Origin: an uncultured Oscillospiraceae bacterium
Lineage (GTDB): Bacteria; Bacillota; Clostridia; Oscillospirales; Oscillospiraceae
Direction: 5' to 3'
Length of the DNA stretch: 11,654 bases
Assembly (NCBI GenBank): GCA_910587785.1
Contig: CAJUOA010000099.1
Location: 1 to 11,654, forward strand
Shown: piece by piece, positions 1-5,877 of the stretch
Layout of the letters: each line of letters begins with the position of its first letter
Position numbering within the stretch: position 1 is the first letter of the stretch
Program-made: the position numbers and the translations under genes
Notes under the pieces: generated by a model
The model's input: only the letters and a program-made list of their open reading frames with translations
What the model was told of the DNA's origin: nothing
The model's database searches: none

Positions 1-54
1 GAACCCTCACATACGGAGTCAGAGTCCGCTGTGCTACCTTTACACAATCCCGCT
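1..54 (-). tRNA. tRNA-Gln (anticodon CTG), partial, 3' end beyond window
   Basis: Read on the minus strand from base 54, the sequence folds as a tRNA. There is a 7-nt 5' acceptor strand (AGCGGGA), then TT at positions 8-9. A 4-bp D stem GTGT/GCAC follows, with D loop AAAGGTA. The 5-bp anticodon stem is GCGGA/TCCGT around the loop CTCTGAC. T33 precedes the anticodon CTG, which reads the glutamine codon CAG, and A37 follows it. A 4-nt variable loop, the 5' side of the T stem (GAGGG) and the first bases of the T loop (TTC) end at the window edge. The 3' acceptor strand is therefore not visible. A strong promoter lies just upstream. Confidence 0.87.
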
Positions 55-88
55 ATAGCGTTGTGCCGGTACCGCAACAACAGTGACT

Positions 89-116
89 ATTATACCCATT
101 TTTTCGGATTTGTCAA
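89..116 (-). promoter_or_regulatory. Strong sigma-70 promoter of the tRNA-Gln gene
   Basis: On the minus strand a perfect -35 (TTGACA, 111-116) and a perfect -10 (TATAAT, 89-94) are separated by 16 bp. Transcription should begin near base 82, about 28 nt before the tRNA 5' end. The spacer begins AATCCGAAAAAA, exactly as in the pncB promoter at 2697-2724. The -35 abuts the hairpin at 117-157, which should insulate the tRNA from the operon upstream. Confidence 0.85.
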
Positions 117-157
117 GGGGCTGACGAGAAAAATTTTAGATTTTTTTCGTCAGCCCC
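117..157 (-). terminator. Long A/T-cored hairpin after cobO, probable terminator
   Basis: An 11-bp perfect stem (117-127 with 147-157, GGGGCTGACGA) continues inward into A-run/T-run pairing, up to 17 bp if one G-T wobble is allowed, and leaves a 7-nt loop. It begins 8 nt after the cobO stop and ends directly at the -35 box of the tRNA promoter. Unlike a textbook intrinsic terminator it has no T-tract after the stem on either strand; the T-run lies inside the stem. Its role as terminator is inferred from position. Confidence 0.5.
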
Positions 158-164
158 TGCGGCC

Positions 165-683
165 TCAGAATTCGATACCCTCCCGGGCGGGGGTGCCTTG
201 GTCAAAGGGGTGCTTGCGCTTGACCATCTCGGTGACATAGCCGGCGGCGTCCAGGAGGGCCTGGGAGGGTCCCCGGCCGGTGAGGACCACCTCCAGCTCC
301 GCCGGTCTCGCCTCCAGGAGCGCCAGCAGGCGCACCTCGCCGATCATGCCGCTGGTGCAGGCCCCCACCGCCTCGTCCAGCACCAGAAGGTCGAAGTCCC
401 CGGCCCGGGCAAAGGCGTCCTCCAGGAGGGCGGAGTTGTAGTCCCGGGCCTGGGCCTTCTCCTCCTCCGAGAGGGTCCAGGTGAAGCCGAAGCGCCTGGT
501 CTGGGGGATCACCTCGATATTGGGAACATGGGCGAGGGAGGCGAACTCGGAGCTTCTGCCGTCCTTGAGGAACTGGAGGATCAGCACCCGCCTGCCGCTC
601 CCGGCGGCACGGATGGCGAGGCCCATGGCGGCGGTGGTCTTGCCCTTGCCGTCGCCGCAGTAGATGTGGATCAAGCCTGACAC
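165..683 (-). CDS. cobO: Cob(I)yrinic acid a,c-diamide / cob(I)alamin adenosyltransferase
   Basis: This cytoplasmic enzyme of the CobA/CobO/BtuR family transfers the 5'-deoxyadenosyl group of ATP to reduced corrinoid, making adenosylcobamide. The 172-residue product has the family P-loop GDGKGKTT (residues 10-17), which in this family binds ATP. It also has the Walker-B-like DLLVLDE (98-104), the LTGR segment (134-137) and the typical C-terminal HPFDQGTPAREGIEF. Length is normal for the short bacterial form. The start is GTG at 683, preceded by AAGGAGGG about 10 nt upstream. The gene overlaps the end of the GyrI-like gene by 13 nt and is last in the pncB operon, so translational coupling is likely. 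No other corrinoid gene and no cobalamin riboswitch is visible here, so corrinoid salvage rather than a local synthesis cluster is inferred. Confidence 0.93.
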   Translation of the reverse strand: MSGLIHIYCGDGKGKTTAAMGLAIRAAGSGRRVLILQFLKDGRSSEFASLAHVPNIEVIPQTRRFGFTWTLSEEEKAQARDYNSALLEDAFARAGDFDLLVLDEAVGACTSGMIGEVRLLALLEARPAELEVVLTGRGPSQALLDAAGYVTEMVKRKHPFDQGTPAREGIEF

Positions 684-1165
684 GGTGCCGCTCCCTCCTT
701 CAATTTGATGGGGATGAAGGTCTCCATCTGGGCCCGGCCCCAGACGGAGATGACCTCCGGCGGGGTGATGATGTGGCCCATGGGGTAGTGCCCCGGGCGG
801 ATGTCCAGGGCAAAGACGCCGGAGTCCTCGATATATGCCAAGGCCTCCACATACAGCCTGTAGTTGGTCTCCTCGTCGCCGTCCCAGTAGGTGTAGGTGA
901 GATAGAAGCCGCCCTCGCAGTCTACGACTTCATATCCGCCGGAGTCCATCCCCTCGCTGAGGGCCAAGAGCCAGATCATGGCGTTCTCCTCCGCCGCATG
1001 GCACAGGAAGTCCCGGGGCATGAAGCTGTCCCTGGGGGAGGGGGTGATGGCGGAGAAGTAGTCGTTGAACTTCCCCAGGGGGCTCTCCGGGGAGAAGTCG
1101 AAGTCCCGGACCAGCCCCGAGGACGCCGCCTGGAAGGGCGGCAGGGAGATCACGCGAAATTCCAT
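671..1165 (-). CDS. Stand-alone GyrI-like / effector-binding domain protein
   Basis: The 164-residue protein resembles the GyrI-like small-molecule (effector) binding fold found at the C-terminus of AraC- and MerR-type regulators. The N-terminal strand MEFRVISLPPFQAASSG matches the usual opening strand. A central GGFYLTYTYWDGDEETNYRLY segment (residues 85-105) fits the second half-repeat, and the closing METFIPIKLK (147-156) matches the family's typical ending. No DNA-binding helix-turn-helix, signal peptide or membrane segment is seen, so it is a single-domain cytoplasmic protein. GGAGG lies 5 nt before ATG. It starts 20 nt after pncB and its last 13 nt overlap cobO, placing it firmly in the operon. 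The ligand is unknown. Family assignment is by motif pattern only; a specific substrate should not be assumed. Confidence 0.7.
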   Translation of the reverse strand: MEFRVISLPPFQAASSGLVRDFDFSPESPLGKFNDYFSAITPSPRDSFMPRDFLCHAAEENAMIWLLALSEGMDSGGYEVVDCEGGFYLTYTYWDGDEETNYRLYVEALAYIEDSGVFALDIRPGHYPMGHIITPPEVISVWGRAQMETFIPIKLKEGAAPCQA

Positions 1166-1185
1166 AGGAGCCTCCTTCCGCCGCG

Positions 1186-2637
1186 TCAGCGGCTCATGTC
1201 CTCCAGGAGATTATGCTTGACATCCCAGAGCTTCTGGGAGAGGTCCACGTAGTACTTGTGGGGGTTGTCGAAGCGCTTGACCTCGTCCCAGAGGGTGTCC
1301 ACCTGCTCCCGGCAGTAGTCCCGGATGGCGGGGAGGCTGGGCAGGTCGTAGACCAGCTCTCCGGCCTGGAAGACGGGCACTTGGAGCTCCTTGGCGGTGA
1401 AGTCGTAGACCTCCTTGCGCTTCCAGGTGGCCTCGGGGTCGAAGATGGTGAGGGAGCCGGAGTCGTCCACGGTCTCGTCGTGGATGGTGAGGTAGTCGGC
1501 GATGGCCTTGCCGGTGTCGTTGCCGTAGAAGCGGAAGAGCTTCTTGAAGTGGGGGGTGGTGATCTTGGCCACGTTCTCGCTGATCTTGATCTTGGGAGTG
1601 ATGGAGCCGTCGGCCTCCTCCACGGCGGTGAGCTTGTAGACGCCGCCGAAGACCGGCTCGCTACGGGCGGTGATGAGCCGCTCGCCCACGCCGAAGGAAT
1701 CGATCTTGGCCCCCTGGAGGAGCAGGTCCCGGATGAGGATCTCGTCCAGGGAGTTGGAGGCGGAGATGGTGCAGGTCTCCCACCCGGCCTCGTCCAGCAT
1801 CTTGCGGGCCTCCTTGGTGAGGTAGGCGATGTCGCCGGAGTCCAGGCGGATGCCGCACTTGGTGATGCCCTGGGGCTTTAAGACCTCGTTGAAGGCCCGG
1901 ATGGCGTCGGGCACGCCGCTTTTGAGGGTGTTATAGGTGTCCACCAGGAGCACGGCGTTGGTGGGGTAGATTTCGCAGTAGGTCTTGAAGGCGTCGTACT
2001 GGGTGGGGAACATCTGGACCCAGGAGTGGGCCATGGTGCCCACGGCGGGGACGCCGTAGAGCTGGTCGCTGACGGCGCAGGCGGTGCCGTGGACGCCGCC
2101 AATGTAGGCCGCCCGGGCCCCCACCACCGCGCCGTCCACGCCCTGGGCCCGGCGGGAGCCGAACTCCATGACCGCGCGGCCCTTGGCGGCCCGGACCACC
2201 CGGTTGGCCTTGGTGGCGATGAGGGACTGGTGGTTGATGGCGAGGAGGGCGAAGGTCTCGATGAGCTGGGCCTGGGAGGCGCTGGCGCGGACGGTGACCA
2301 GGGGCTCGCCGGGGAAGACCGGGGTGCCCTCGGGCACGGCCCACATGTCGCCGGTGAAGCGGAACGCCCGCAGGTAGTCCAGGAAGTCCTCCTGGAAGAG
2401 ATTCTTGCTCCGCAGGAAGGCGATGTCGTCCTCATCGAAGTGGAGGTCCCGGATGTAGTCTACCAGCTGTTCCAGTCCGGCGGCGATGGCGAAGCCGCCT
2501 CCGTCGGGCACCCGGCGGAAGAAGACGTCGAAGTAGGTGATGCGGTCCTGCATCCCGCTGCGGAAGTAGCCGTTTGCCATGGTCATTTCGTAGAAGTCGA
2601 AAAGCATGGAGAGGTTGAGCTTCTCTTTGCGCTCCAT
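1186..2637 (-). CDS. pncB: Nicotinate phosphoribosyltransferase
   Basis: PncB joins nicotinate to PRPP with ATP hydrolysis, giving nicotinate mononucleotide, the entry step of the Preiss-Handler NAD salvage route in the cytoplasm. The 483-residue protein is of normal length for the Firmicutes form. Visible family motifs are FGSRRAQG (159-166), GTMAHSWVQMF (200-210) with the histidine His204 expected to be phosphorylated, VDTYNTLKSG (232-241) and the phosphate-binding GIRLDSGDI (262-270). The reading frame stays open to 2739, but the start at 2637 is chosen. It begins the conserved MERKEKLNLSMLFDFYEMTM, has GAGGA 9 nt upstream, and the longer version would run through the gene's own promoter. 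First gene of the pncB-gyrI-like-cobO operon, driven by the promoter at 2697-2724. Confidence 0.97.
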   Translation of the reverse strand: MERKEKLNLSMLFDFYEMTMANGYFRSGMQDRITYFDVFFRRVPDGGGFAIAAGLEQLVDYIRDLHFDEDDIAFLRSKNLFQEDFLDYLRAFRFTGDMWAVPEGTPVFPGEPLVTVRASASQAQLIETFALLAINHQSLIATKANRVVRAAKGRAVMEFGSRRAQGVDGAVVGARAAYIGGVHGTACAVSDQLYGVPAVGTMAHSWVQMFPTQYDAFKTYCEIYPTNAVLLVDTYNTLKSGVPDAIRAFNEVLKPQGITKCGIRLDSGDIAYLTKEARKMLDEAGWETCTISASNSLDEILIRDLLLQGAKIDSFGVGERLITARSEPVFGGVYKLTAVEEADGSITPKIKISENVAKITTPHFKKLFRFYGNDTGKAIADYLTIHDETVDDSGSLTIFDPEATWKRKEVYDFTAKELQVPVFQAGELVYDLPSLPAIRDYCREQVDTLWDEVKRFDNPHKYYVDLSQKLWDVKHNLLEDMSR

Positions 2638-2696
2638 AAGTCGTGATCCTCGGTTTCTTACAATTTCTTCCGGGGGAATCTCCCCGGCTTGGTTAT

Positions 2697-2724
2697 AGTA
2701 TAAGCTTTTTTTCGGATTTTGCAA
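2697..2724 (-). promoter_or_regulatory. Sigma-70 promoter of the pncB operon
   Basis: On the minus strand, -35 TTGCAA (2719-2724) and -10 TATACT (2697-2702) are 16 bp apart, placing the transcript start near 2690 and leaving a leader of about 53 nt. The spacer starts AATCCGAAAAAA, identical to the tRNA-Gln promoter spacer. The -35 lies only 8 bp from the -35 of the divergent coaW promoter. Confidence 0.75.
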
Positions 2725-2732
2725 GGATGGAA

Positions 2733-2761
2733 TTGACAATTCCCCCGCAATCTTCTAAGAT
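2733..2761 (+). promoter_or_regulatory. Sigma-70 promoter of coaW
   Basis: A perfect -35 TTGACA (2733-2738) and a good -10 TAAGAT (2756-2761) are separated by an optimal 17 bp. Transcription would start near 2768, giving a leader of about 43 nt. It is back to back with the pncB promoter, so one regulator bound between them could affect both. Confidence 0.75.
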
Positions 2762-2766
2762 GGGAG

Positions 2767-2780
2767 GGCCGGTCCCGGCC
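2767..2780. repeat. Short GGCCGG/CCGGCC inverted repeat at the coaW start site
   Basis: GGCCGG-TC-CCGGCC is a perfect 6-bp-arm dyad lying on the predicted coaW transcription start. It is followed by another GGCCGG-type half (2777-2782). It could be an operator or a short leader hairpin; at this GC content it could also be chance. Confidence 0.35.
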
Positions 2781-2810
2781 GGTGCACCATTGATTGGAGG
2801 ATTTTTACCT

Positions 2811-3632
2811 ATGTCAGTCGTATTAGGCATCGATATCGGCGGCTCCACCACGAAGATCGTCGGGCTCCGGCCCAGCGGGGAGCCCATTGCCATGCACAGG
2901 GTCCAGGCGCAGGACCCCATCACGTCTCTCTACGGGGCCCTGGGGAGTTTTCTTTTCACCAACGGCCTGGAGCTGGGGGATGTGTCCCGCATTGCCCTCA
3001 CGGGCGTGGGGGCCTCCTATGTGGAGGGGGACATCTACGGCATCCCCACCGAGCAGGTGGAGGAGTTCACTGCGGTAGGGGTAGGGGGCCTGGCCCTCAG
3101 CGGCGTAGAGAAGGCGGTGGTGGTCAGCATGGGCACCGGCACGGCCTTTGTCTGGGCCCAGCGGGGCGGCGAAGTGCGGCATCTGTGCGGGTCCGGCGTG
3201 GGGGGCGGGACCCTGGCCGGGCTCTGCTCCCGGCTCTGCGGAACGAGGAAGTACCAGCAGATCATCAAATTGGCGGCGGAGGGTGACGTGACCAATGTGG
3301 ACCTCACCGTGGGGGACATTACCCGGAACAGCCACCCCTCTTTGCCTTTGGACATCACTGCCGCCAACTTCGGCAATGTCTCCGACACCGCGTCTCCCTC
3401 TGATTTTGCCGCCGGGGTGGTGAATATGGTCTTGCAGTCCATTGGGACCACCGCCGTTATGGCCTGCCGCGCCTGCGGCGGGGACACCGTGGTGCTCACC
3501 GGGTTTATGTCCAAGCTTCCCCAGGCCAAGGAGTGCTTTGACCTTTTTACCAGGCTTCATGGGTTGAGATTTATTATCCCTGAGGATGCCGCCTATGCTA
3601 CCTCGATCGGGGCGGCGCTTCACCTCAATTAG
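2811..3632 (+). CDS. coaW: Type II pantothenate kinase
   Basis: The enzyme phosphorylates pantothenate with ATP, the first step of CoA synthesis, in the cytoplasm. The 273-residue protein has the ASKHA/acetate-kinase fold motifs of type II kinases. These are the phosphate-1 loop GIDIGGSTTK (residues 6-15), EEFTAVGVGG (84-93) bearing the likely catalytic Glu, VVVSMGTGT (103-111) for phosphate/adenosine binding, and CGSGVGGGTLAGL (126-138). The C-terminus is the usual IPEDAAYATSIGAAL. Length matches the Staphylococcus aureus-type enzyme. The ATG at 2811 has GGAGG 10 nt upstream and begins the conserved strand; longer starts would overlap the promoter. The BadF/hydroxyacyl-dehydratase activator group is an alternative relative, but it carries Fe-S cysteines that are not seen in the expected place. 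Single-gene unit divergent from the pncB operon. Confidence 0.93.
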   Translation: MSVVLGIDIGGSTTKIVGLRPSGEPIAMHRVQAQDPITSLYGALGSFLFTNGLELGDVSRIALTGVGASYVEGDIYGIPTEQVEEFTAVGVGGLALSGVEKAVVVSMGTGTAFVWAQRGGEVRHLCGSGVGGGTLAGLCSRLCGTRKYQQIIKLAAEGDVTNVDLTVGDITRNSHPSLPLDITAANFGNVSDTASPSDFAAGVVNMVLQSIGTTAVMACRACGGDTVVLTGFMSKLPQAKECFDLFTRLHGLRFIIPEDAAYATSIGAALHLN

Positions 3633-3981
3633 TGCCTTTATCTATCTGTTAGTCTGCTGGGGGAGTTTCGCGCCTCCGGGCGCGAGGCCCTTTGTCCCCG
3701 GCGACAAAGGGCCCAAAACGCCGCCGAACCTACGGTTCGGACTCCCTTTTTTGTCCTCTGCGGCGGCTCGCTCTGTCAGGCGAAGCCCCTGAATTTTTGC
3801 GCGCTCCCCTGGCAAGACTGGCAGAATGTTATTCTCCGCCTGCCGGCCCTCCATGTAGAACTCCCTGCCGGACTGCGGTGCTGGTTTCCGGTGCGTTTGA
3901 AAAATCTTTCCGGTGCGGTCAACACTTGCGGGACTTCATTCGTTATATAGATGGATACCAAAATCGAAAGGAGCTTTCCCC
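3633..3981. other. Noncoding 349-bp stretch between coaW and the transglutaminase-like pair
   Basis: No convincing gene is found here. The first half (about 3660-3790) is a dense hairpin cluster listed separately. The second half is less structured. An AT-rich TTATATAGA (3943-3951) about 31 nt before the first transglutaminase-like gene could be its -10 region, but no -35 at proper spacing is convincing. AAAGGAG at 3967-3973 is the ribosome site of the downstream gene. No clear T-tailed terminator for coaW is visible. Confidence 0.6.
3669..3765. repeat. Three adjacent hairpins, probable dispersed intergenic repeat
   Basis: Three palindromes follow one another. The first is CGCGCC-TCCG-GGCGCG (3669-3684). 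The second is GGCCCTTTGTC/GACAAAGGGCC, an 11-bp perfect stem with a 6-nt loop (3686-3713). The third is CCGAACC-TAC-GGTTCGG (3724-3740). The last is enclosed by a CGCCGC (3719-3724) and GCGGCG (3760-3765) pair. None has a proper T-tract, so they do not look like simple terminators. Such compact multi-hairpin blocks between genes are typical of REP/MITE-like repeats; copy number cannot be seen from one window. Confidence 0.55.
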
Positions 3982-4905
3982 ATGACCGATCAGGAACAGC
4001 TGGACCTGCAGCAGAACCTCTTCAACATCTACAGCGGCATCCTCTTCAACTTCCCCGCCTTTGCCCCCGGAGAACCAGCGGACCTCACCTACGACTTCCA
4101 CTGCCCGGAGTACAAGACCCTCCTGGAAAAATATCCCGTCGCCCAGATCGCCGGGGAGGGCGGCGACTTTGAACGCGCCCGCCGCCTCCTCCACCACCTC
4201 GCCCCCCGCCTCAAACACGCCCCCATGTACGACAACCACATTCCCTGCGACGCCCTCCACCTTTTGGAGTACGCCTACGAACAGCCGGACCACGGTATCA
4301 ACTGCCTAACAAAGTCAAAGATCCTCTCCGAGTGCTGTTTGGCCTTGGGAATGTACGCCCGGCGTGTATGGCTCATGCCCTTCTCCCCCTATGACATGGA
4401 CAACCATGTGGTGGTGGAGCTCTACGACCGGGACTTGAGCAAGTGGATCATGCTGGACCCCACCACGGACGGCCTGTTTGTGGACGAGGCGGGCGCCGCC
4501 CTCTCCGTCCCGGAAATTCGGGAGCGCATGGCGGAGCGGCGCTTTGCCACCTATATCCCCTCCGATAGGTTCGGTACGGACCCTGTCCCCCTGTTGGAGG
4601 AGTATGCGGAGCGCAACGCATACATCTGCAAAAATATGTTCTACTTCACCCTTGAGCCCTACAATGGCTTCGGTAAACGGGACGGCAGTCTCTGCTTCCT
4701 CCCGTCGGGTTTCTCCCTCCGGCGGCAGAAGATCGCCCGGTATACCTACCTGCTGGAGAGACATGCCCAGGCGGAGCAGAATGACCTGACACGCCAGTAT
4801 ATCGCCTCCGGCCGTAAACAGCTGGAGAAGGCAAAGAACGGTCCGGAGCCTGCTTCCTGCGGCTTCTCCGTCTTCGCGGCTGATCCGGATTTATCGAATC
4901 TATAG
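3982..4905 (+). CDS. Transglutaminase-like cysteine-protease-fold protein, copy A
   Basis: The 307-residue cytoplasmic protein carries a transglutaminase-core pattern. A nucleophile region GINCLTKSKILSECCLALG (residues 105-123; likely catalytic Cys108) is followed by ALGMYARRVWLMP. Then come His142 in DNHVVVELYD and Asp159 in KWIMLDPT, which complete a Cys-His-Asp triad in the right order and spacing. The N-terminal 100 residues (IYSGILFNFPAFAPGEPADLTY onward) are a conserved extension outside the core. Further Cys residues are 41, 89, 118 and 119. No signal peptide or membrane segment is seen. ATG 3982 has AAAGGAG 8 nt upstream. The next gene, 21 nt downstream, is a paralogue starting with the same MTDQE. 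Whether it cuts, crosslinks or deamidates peptides, and its substrate, are unknown. Confidence 0.85.
   Translation: MTDQEQLDLQQNLFNIYSGILFNFPAFAPGEPADLTYDFHCPEYKTLLEKYPVAQIAGEGGDFERARRLLHHLAPRLKHAPMYDNHIPCDALHLLEYAYEQPDHGINCLTKSKILSECCLALGMYARRVWLMPFSPYDMDNHVVVELYDRDLSKWIMLDPTTDGLFVDEAGAALSVPEIRERMAERRFATYIPSDRFGTDPVPLLEEYAERNAYICKNMFYFTLEPYNGFGKRDGSLCFLPSGFSLRRQKIARYTYLLERHAQAEQNDLTRQYIASGRKQLEKAKNGPEPASCGFSVFAADPDLSNL
4097..4202 (+). repeat. 106-bp exact direct repeat, copy 1
   Basis: These 106 bases are identical, including all synonymous positions, to 5042-5147 (offset 945 bp). The flanking 5' part of the two genes is also very similar, whereas their 3' thirds have diverged widely. This suggests recent gene conversion between the tandem copies. 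Confidence 0.95.
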
Positions 4906-4926
4906 AATTTGAAAGGAGATCCCTTC

Positions 4927-5826
4927 ATGACCGATCAGGAATATATGGACCAGGCAAAGACCCTCTTCGACATCTACAGCGGCATCCTCTTCAACTTCTC
5001 CGCCTTTGTCCCCGGAGAACCGGCGGACCTCACCTACGGCCTCCACTGCCCGGAGTACAAGACCCTCCTGGAAAAATATCCCGTCGCCCAGATCGCCGGG
5101 GAGGGCGGCGACTTTGAACGCGCCCGCCGCCTCCTCCACCACCTCGCTTCCCGCCTCAGGCACGACTCCATGTATGACAACCACATCCCCTGCGACGCCC
5201 TCCACCTCCTGGAGTTCTCCTACGAACAGCCGGACCACGGCATCAACTGCCGCAACAAGTCCAAGATCTTGGCGGAGTGCTGCTTGGCCCTGGGCATATA
5301 CGCCCGGCGTGTCTGGCTCATGCCCTTTTCCCCCTATGACAGCGACTGCCACGTCATCACCGAGATTTACGACCGCCAGATGAAAAAATGGATCATGCTG
5401 GACCCCACCTCCGGAGGCTATTTCGTGGATGAGGACGGCATCCCCCTCTCGCCGCCCGAAATTCGCGAGCGCTTCGCCGGCCGCAAAACAGCATCCTTCG
5501 TCCCCGCACTAGAAGATGAGAAGGATATGAAAGATTGTGACCGCCAGTACGTTCACACCTACATCTGCAAAAACTCGTTCTATTTCACCGTGGAGCGCTG
5601 GAACGGCTTCGGCGACAGATGCGAGGCCCTCTACGTCCTCCCTGCGGGCTACGACCTGGTGCGCAGCGGAGAGGCGAACTTCCGGTACCGCCAAAAGTGG
5701 CTGGATGAGATGGACCTCCCCGCAGAAAAGAAGCAGTCCATTCTTGATGCCGCCCGGAAGGGTGTGGAGCACCTAAAGACTATGCAAAAAATCAGCCTCA
5801 CGGCCATGACCGCCTCCCCCATCTGA
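4927..5826 (+). CDS. Transglutaminase-like cysteine-protease-fold protein, copy B
   Basis: The 299-residue tandem paralogue of the preceding gene keeps the same putative triad at the same residue numbers: Cys108 in GINCRNKSKILAECCLALG, His142 in DCHVITEIYD and Asp159 in KWIMLDPT. It is also free of signal peptide and membrane segments. Residues 1-160 are close to copy A. After about residue 190 identity drops, but shared landmarks persist, such as YICKNxFYFT and the xNGFG segment. ATG 4927 has AAAGGAG 8 nt upstream, the same arrangement as copy A; the in-frame ATG at 4909 lies ahead of the ribosome site and is rejected. The 21-nt gap to copy A implies one transcript. It ends at the bidirectional terminator before the SLH protein gene. 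Substrate unknown; the split in divergence suggests the C-terminal part sets specificity. Confidence 0.85.
   Translation: MTDQEYMDQAKTLFDIYSGILFNFSAFVPGEPADLTYGLHCPEYKTLLEKYPVAQIAGEGGDFERARRLLHHLASRLRHDSMYDNHIPCDALHLLEFSYEQPDHGINCRNKSKILAECCLALGIYARRVWLMPFSPYDSDCHVITEIYDRQMKKWIMLDPTSGGYFVDEDGIPLSPPEIRERFAGRKTASFVPALEDEKDMKDCDRQYVHTYICKNSFYFTVERWNGFGDRCEALYVLPAGYDLVRSGEANFRYRQKWLDEMDLPAEKKQSILDAARKGVEHLKTMQKISLTAMTASPI
5042..5147 (+). repeat. 106-bp exact direct repeat, copy 2
   Basis: Second copy of the repeat at 4097-4202, inside the downstream paralogue and in the same codon register (residues 39-74 of both proteins). Confidence 0.95.
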
Positions 5827-5827
5827 C

Positions 5828-5874
5828 AAAAAGCCCCGGCCCAGGGAAAAATCCCAAGGCCGGGGTCCTGTTTT
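5828..5874. terminator. Bidirectional intrinsic terminator
   Basis: An 8-bp stem CCCCGGCC/GGCCGGGG (5834-5841 with 5858-5865) has an inner GGG/CCC pair. It is flanked by AAAAA (5828-5832) and TCCTGTTTT (5866-5874). It lies between the convergent transglutaminase-like copy B and the SLH protein gene. The minus-strand T-tract is the better one. Confidence 0.85.
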
Positions 5875-5877
5875 AGG

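Noticed and set aside
198..680. Long plus-strand open frame opposite cobO
   Set aside because: Antisense shadow of a clear family gene in GC-rich DNA; Gly/Gln/His-rich composition and no recognisable motif.
2638..2690. Possible NAD- or B12-type riboswitch in the pncB operon leader
   Set aside because: The leader is only about 53 nt and shows no recognisable riboswitch core such as a B12 box.
2638..2739. Longer pncB start giving 34 extra residues
   Set aside because: The extension would run through the predicted pncB -10 and -35, has no family similarity, and the inner ATG at 2637 has a good ribosome site.
2823..3623. Long minus-strand frame opposite coaW
   Set aside because: Low-complexity Gly/Pro/His-rich translation, fully covered by the pantothenate kinase on the other strand.
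3943..3951. Promoter for the transglutaminase-like pair
   Set aside because: A -10-like TTATATAGA exists, but no convincing -35 lies 16-18 bp upstream, so no promoter feature was called.
4097..5147. CRISPR or IS explanation for the 106-bp direct repeat
   Set aside because: The repeat is in-frame coding sequence of two paralogues, with no terminal inverted repeats, transposase or regular spacers.
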